Source of the DNA: Puniceicoccales bacterium
GTDB lineage: Bacteria; Verrucomicrobiota; Verrucomicrobiia; Opitutales; LL51
DNA: 9,803 bases
NCBI GenBank assembly: GCA_031268545.1
Contig: JAIRXD010000033.1
Span: forward strand, 1 to 9,803
Reading direction: 5' to 3'
Each line of letters begins with the position of its first letter. Positions within the stretch are counted from its first letter, which is position 1. Positions 6,848-9,803 of the stretch are shown here, piece after piece. A model generated the notes under the pieces. It worked only from the letters and a program-made list of their open reading frames with translations, made no database searches and had not been told where the DNA came from. Position numbers and translations under genes: made by a program.

Positions 6848-8053
6848 TTATCTCACTACGCTCTGGAAGGCTTCGTGTTGGGTTTGGCAGATTTGGGAAA
6901 ATAATTGAAGGGCAGCCTGCATATTTTGATCAGCCGAGCGCATGCTACTTTCGGTACTTTGTATTATATTGCCAACAAGTTGGTTTAGCGTTTCTAAACC
7001 TCGAATTTCTGCTTCCTTTTCTGATATTTGCAGGCCTATATGGGCCGAGACGGTCTTCATCACCATACCACCGAGGGCTTTTCCCATTTCATTGGACATG
7101 CCTGCCTGCATGTTAACCTGTGCCTTTTCCTGTTCTGTCAGTGGTATTTTTTTGGCTTTAGTTGTGGTTTGTTCATTAATGGTGGCCATTTCAGAATCTG
7201 CGGCTACTTTAGCATCTGTGGCTGCTTTAGCATCTGTGGTTACTTTAGCATCTGTGGCTATTTTAGAATCTGTAGCTATTTTAGAATCTGTGGCTACTTT
7301 AGAATCTGTGGCTGCTTTAGAGGCTGCTGGTGTGCTAGGCCCGGTGGCATCAACTGTAGCCACCCCATAGTCTTTTTTGGTGAGGTTATGTTCGGATATT
7401 TTGCGACCGAAGTGTTCGGCAATCATGCCGGCTCCAGATTCAACTATGCCGGAGAAGGCTTCGACCATTTTCTGTTGGAATTCTAGTTCGCCTTTTTCTC
7501 TTATTTTGTCAGCCACATCCATTCCAAGCTGGTACTGCAACTGAGTCATTTCGGCTTTCATTTCACGCTCGATGGATTTTTGCAGATGGGCATTTTTGGT
7601 CATAAGAATGGCCACCTGGGCAGCTAAGGAGCCTATACTGCTTGAAGTTTGCATCCCTGGTGCTATATTCGATGAGGCTTCGAGGCCTTTCACCATGGAA
7701 CTGTATTCGTCTGCGCCGGCGGTTATTGCGCTATTCCCGATGAGCATGCGATTATGTTGTTCGAAGCCCTGCAGTGTTTTGGCCCAATTACCATCTTCTG
7801 AGGTGAAAATTGGGTCAGCGGTGAGAGTAGGGCAGAAGCCAGCGACTTCACCGGTAGCTCCGGAGGTAGCCACTCCATTGGGGCCGGTGATTTTTAATAC
7901 CTGACCACCGATTTGAGCATCACCGGAGGCCTTTTTCTTCTGAACTTCACCGGCAGTGACATTAGGATCTACCAGTATCCCATTGACATAGGTTCCATTG
8001 ACCGGTATATTTCCTGGTATATTTCCGCCTCCGCCAACCCCTCCGACACTCAT
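6848..8053 (-). CDS. Helical repeat-containing protein, possible type III secretion translocator or effector
   Basis: This is a 401-residue protein without a signal peptide or an assured family. The first 45 or so residues are Gly/Pro/Val-rich and probably disordered (MSVGGVGGGGNIPGNIPVNG). A helical domain from about 110 includes KNAHLQKSIEREMKAEMTQL and a small-residue, weakly hydrophobic helix MVEAFSGIVESGAGMIAEHF (about 192-211). Residues about 242-290 are a 6-residue tandem repeat (ATDSKV-like). A C-terminal domain follows with a hydrophobic GGMVMKTV segment and a long amphipathic helix rich in Gln, Met and Ser to the end. Cytosolic-type start, disordered N-terminus, short hydrophobic helix and amphipathic C-terminus resemble type III translocators or effectors. 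This is inference only; no secretion genes are in the window. It follows the MBL gene by 65 bp but has its own promoter and no Shine-Dalgarno. The stop is TAA. Confidence 0.7.
   Translation of the reverse strand: MSVGGVGGGGNIPGNIPVNGTYVNGILVDPNVTAGEVQKKKASGDAQIGGQVLKITGPNGVATSGATGEVAGFCPTLTADPIFTSEDGNWAKTLQGFEQHNRMLIGNSAITAGADEYSSMVKGLEASSNIAPGMQTSSSIGSLAAQVAILMTKNAHLQKSIEREMKAEMTQLQYQLGMDVADKIREKGELEFQQKMVEAFSGIVESGAGMIAEHFGRKISEHNLTKKDYGVATVDATGPSTPAASKAATDSKVATDSKIATDSKIATDAKVTTDAKAATDAKVAADSEMATINEQTTTKAKKIPLTEQEKAQVNMQAGMSNEMGKALGGMVMKTVSAHIGLQISEKEAEIRGLETLNQLVGNIIQSTESSMRSADQNMQAALQLFSQICQTQHEAFQSVVR
7185..7328 (-). repeat. 18-bp tandem repeat, about eight units, inside the 6848-8053 gene
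   Basis: Plus-strand units of the type GCTACTTTAGAATCTGTG tile at 7203-7220, 7221-7238, 7239-7256, 7257-7274, 7275-7292 and 7293-7310. These six are nearly identical, differing at a few positions, and diverged units flank them (7185-7202, 7311-7328). The period is six codons, so unit gain or loss keeps the frame. The encoded repeat is ATDSKV/ATDAKV, a charged, probably helical or extended spacer between two helical domains. Confidence 0.93.
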
Positions 8054-8060
8054 AATTTCG

Positions 8061-8088
8061 ATTATATAAACATTTATTTTCGATGCAA
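8061..8088 (-). promoter_or_regulatory. Promoter giving a probably leaderless mRNA for the 8053 gene
   Basis: On the minus strand, TTGCAT (8088-8083) is followed by 16 bp and a perfect TATAAT (8066-8061). Only CGAAATT (7 nt) separates TATAAT from the ATG at 8053, so transcription should begin at or next to the start codon. No Shine-Dalgarno is present and no other in-frame start lies near. The -35 and spacing match those upstream of the HU/IHF gene. Confidence 0.6.
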
Positions 8089-8118
8089 CAGGGAAATTCG
8101 TTATTGTTGCTCATCATT

Positions 8119-9619
8119 TTATTCCTTATTATGTTGAAAAGTAATCGAAGAGTAATCGGTTACTTCCTGCGGCATATCATTCCAACCAGAGCTCGGAGGT
8201 TGGGGATTTGCAGAAGGCTTAACTGGCGAGCCTTGCATGTTTTCTAGTACTCCAATTTCTTCTTCTCTTTCCGATGTAACATTATATATTGCGATTTCAC
8301 CACTACTATTTATATTTATGTGATAACAAATGTCAGCGCTAGATGTAATAAAAATGGGATTTTGGGTGAACCAATTCATGGTTTCCATTATATTATTTTT
8401 GTTATGACAAAGAAACCTATTACATGGAACTTCATGCGCGGCAAACCTTTTCGCATTGACCATACACCGTCCCATCATTGCAAATGAAACTTCTGGGATC
8501 TTGTTTCGCCCATTAGGGTTACTGGAAATTATGGAGCAAAATTTAATATTAGTACATAGTTCACCTAGCCATCGTGATGAACTATTGGTAATCGATCCAT
8601 GGTGTGGACAAACCAACACATCTATGTTTTGCAATGCTGGTCGGTTACATGGATTACTGCATATGGAATTAAACAGCTTGCCCGGTGCATCGCCGGTCAG
8701 TAGGATAGATTTACCAGCATATATCAGCTCTGTCACTATGCTGGCCGCATTGGCATCGGTGCCTACCTCATAAAGCTTATTGGCATCCTTCTTAGTTTTA
8801 TCTTTCTCGGGATGCAAAAATCTGCACCATATACCACTAGAAGCATTACTAATGCCTTGTATAATTTTACTGAAGACTTGGTCAAGATCAAACTTGCCTT
8901 CAAATTTATAATTATAGACGCCATTATCATTTTTGTTACATTTATAGTACTTCACGCCACTGACGATGGAAAGGGCAGGAGTATTTTGCGGATCTTGCAT
9001 TTGCCTTTGCAGATTTTGTATTTGTCTTTGCAGATCTTGCTCATATTGATTTTGCAGATCTTGTATTTGTCTTTGCAGATCTTGCATTTGCAGATCTTGA
9101 AATGTCGGAACATTATTGGCAACAATATCAAGGGTTTCCTTTATCCTGCGAAGGGCTTTAGTATCATTACTATCTGCTGTTAGATTTTCATTAATATTAG
9201 CACCAGATTTCAAAATATCCACGGTGCCGACAATCGCACCCCGGATGCGCTTGGGGCCACCCTCGGGATTGCATATCTTCGCTATGTCTTTAAAAACATT
9301 GACATGATCCTTATCCATATGGGTGAGCACAAACCATACATTTTGGACAGGAAAATTAGTATTGTTAATGATGGACCCTATATGCCCCTTGATAGGAGAG
9401 TTTTTCTTTTTCTGTATTAAAGTCAGCGACATTTTGAACTCCGGTGTCAAAAAATATGGCATTTTTGCCATAATCAGTATCAACGGTGACCAGAATACAG
9501 TTGGCCTGGCCCACATTGTACACATACATATCCAAATCGGCCCGTAGCCCAATGGCCCAGAGGCATGTGATACCAAATATTCAACTAACAATTAGTTTAC
9601 CCCATCCATAATTTTTCAT
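8119..9619 (-). pseudogene. Secreted ComEC-like metallo-beta-lactamase-fold protein, broken by a TGA and a frameshift
   Basis: Reconstructed from the ATG at 9619, this is a roughly 500-residue exported MBL-fold protein related to the C-terminal hydrolase domain of ComEC. The first frame reads MKNYGWGKLIVS, TGA (9581-9583), then IFGITCLWAIGLRA, a signal-peptide core, followed by DLDMYVYNVGQANCILVTVD and NAIFFDTGV, the first MBL strands. A one-base shift in the A-run (plus-strand T5-C-T5 at 9401-9411) is then needed to join the long frame: VLTHMDKDHVN (metal motif, HxDxDH class), a heptad-repeat insertion, ASIVTELIYAGKSILLTGDA, and VLVCPHHGSITNSS. All ComEC-type MBL signatures are therefore present but in two frames. 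GGAAGGG at 9626-9632 supports the 9619 start. The open frame extending up to 9591 has a nonsense N-terminus. It is followed by the repeat-containing gene at 8053. Real decay, slippage or sequence error all remain possible. Confidence 0.83.
8986..9099 (-). repeat. Imperfect 21-bp (heptad) repeats encoding a Gln-rich coiled coil
   Basis: Plus-strand units like TTTGCAGATCTTGTATTTGTC recur about five times, one with a spacer. The translation is units of QDLQRQI, QDLQNQYE, QDLQRQI, QNLQRQM and QDPQN, a seven-residue period typical of a coiled coil. It is inserted between the metal-binding HxDxDH motif and the later MBL strands. Confidence 0.88.
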
Positions 9620-9625
9620 AATTTA

Positions 9626-9632
9626 CCCTTCC
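9626..9632 (-). promoter_or_regulatory. Ribosome binding site for the MBL-fold gene
   Basis: On the minus strand GGAAGGG lies 6 nt before the ATG at 9619. It is the main evidence that the ancestral start is at 9619, upstream of the in-frame TGA and the frameshift, rather than at the TTG at 9591. Confidence 0.65.
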
Positions 9633-9666
9633 AAATATTTATCCACAATCCTAAAATTCACTACTT

Positions 9667-9803
9667 TTATAAAATATGTTTAAGACCCTTAAAATCCTTT
9701 ATGCTATGCCCAACGGGACCAACATTACCGTTATACTTTTTGATGAGATTTTCAAGCTCTTCTTTTACTAATTCTCTATATTTGCTGTTTTTTGTATCAT
9801 TAT
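9667..9803 (-). CDS. C-terminal end of an unidentified gene (cut by the window edge)
   Basis: A minus-strand frame open from the right edge ends at TAA (9669-9667) and gives 44 residues: a charged helix (KYRELVKEELENLIKKYNG) followed by NVGPVGHSIKDFKGLKHIL. The residue composition and helical periodicity look like a real protein end, and the two other frames on this strand have stops. I cannot name the family. It ends 47 bp before the ATG of the MBL-fold gene on the same strand, with no evident terminator or promoter in that gap, so the two are probably one transcription unit. Confidence 0.6.
   Translation of the reverse strand, partial: NDTKNSKYRELVKEELENLIKKYNGNVGPVGHSIKDFKGLKHIL

Noticed and set aside
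6814..6849. Bidirectional terminator between the convergent genes ending at 6728 and 6848
   Set aside because: The A-run and T-run could pair, but only two G-C pairs with a bulge and a 17-nt loop support the stem, which is too weak to call.
6942..7486. Plus-strand open frames opposite the repeat protein
   Set aside because: They are repetitive translations of the antisense 18-bp repeat, and the minus-strand frame is the coherent one.
8986..9099. CRISPR array
   Set aside because: The short 21-bp repeats have no unique spacers and are in frame within a coding sequence; they encode a coiled coil.
9547..9591. TTG start at 9591 as the true N-terminus of the MBL-fold gene
   Set aside because: The sequence from that TTG lacks the MBL first strands, which lie in the other frame behind a good ribosome binding site and a signal peptide.

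Overview
The window is AT-rich bacterial DNA, most likely from a Gram-negative member of the Verrucomicrobiota (Opitutae/Puniceicoccales-like). This placement is an inference. It rests on the style of the YchF N-terminus ([15 protein letters not shown]), the LpxB N-terminus (VD-x-LVIAG-x-HSGDEH) and the MlaE permease core, and on outer-membrane genes (lpxB, mlaE) beside short secreted proteins of unknown family. No database search was possible. The genes use TAA, TAG and TGA as stops; ychF ends in tandem TGA TGA, so TGA appears to be a true stop.

Left part (1-5473), mostly minus strand: the N-terminal third of tpiA runs off the left edge and is preceded by a HIT-family gene. Next come a plus-strand putative lipoprotein, an MlaE/YrbE permease, a HU/IHF-type DNA-binding protein, lpxB, ychF and a small secreted protein. 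A good promoter at 5503-5530 should drive the small secreted protein, ychF and lpxB; ychF and lpxB overlap by one base. Middle (5500-6728), plus strand: two tandem tRNA genes, Lys(CTT) and Val(TAC), then a secreted protein of unknown family. Right part (6848-9803), minus strand: a gene tail at the right edge, a secreted ComEC-like metallo-beta-lactamase-fold (MBL) gene with a heptad-repeat insertion, and a helical, Gly-rich-start protein with an 18-bp tandem repeat that resembles type III secretion translocators or effectors only in general architecture.

The strongest observation is gene decay. The HIT gene has an in-frame TGA. lpxB has TGA and TAA inside its first 20 codons, plus substitutions at conserved positions. 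The MBL gene has a TGA in its signal peptide and a one-base frameshift in an A-run. The rest of each frame stays open and family-like, so either the inactivation is recent, as in a host-restricted lineage losing genes, or the sequence carries errors. ychF, mlaE and the HU/IHF gene look intact. A second notable point is a promoter whose TATAAT lies only 7 nt before the ATG of the repeat-containing protein, which predicts a leaderless mRNA. I see no CRISPR array, transposase or rRNA, and I cannot demonstrate a new system; the two-gene right-hand locus is the best candidate for something undescribed. No gene-free stretch exceeds 300 bases.
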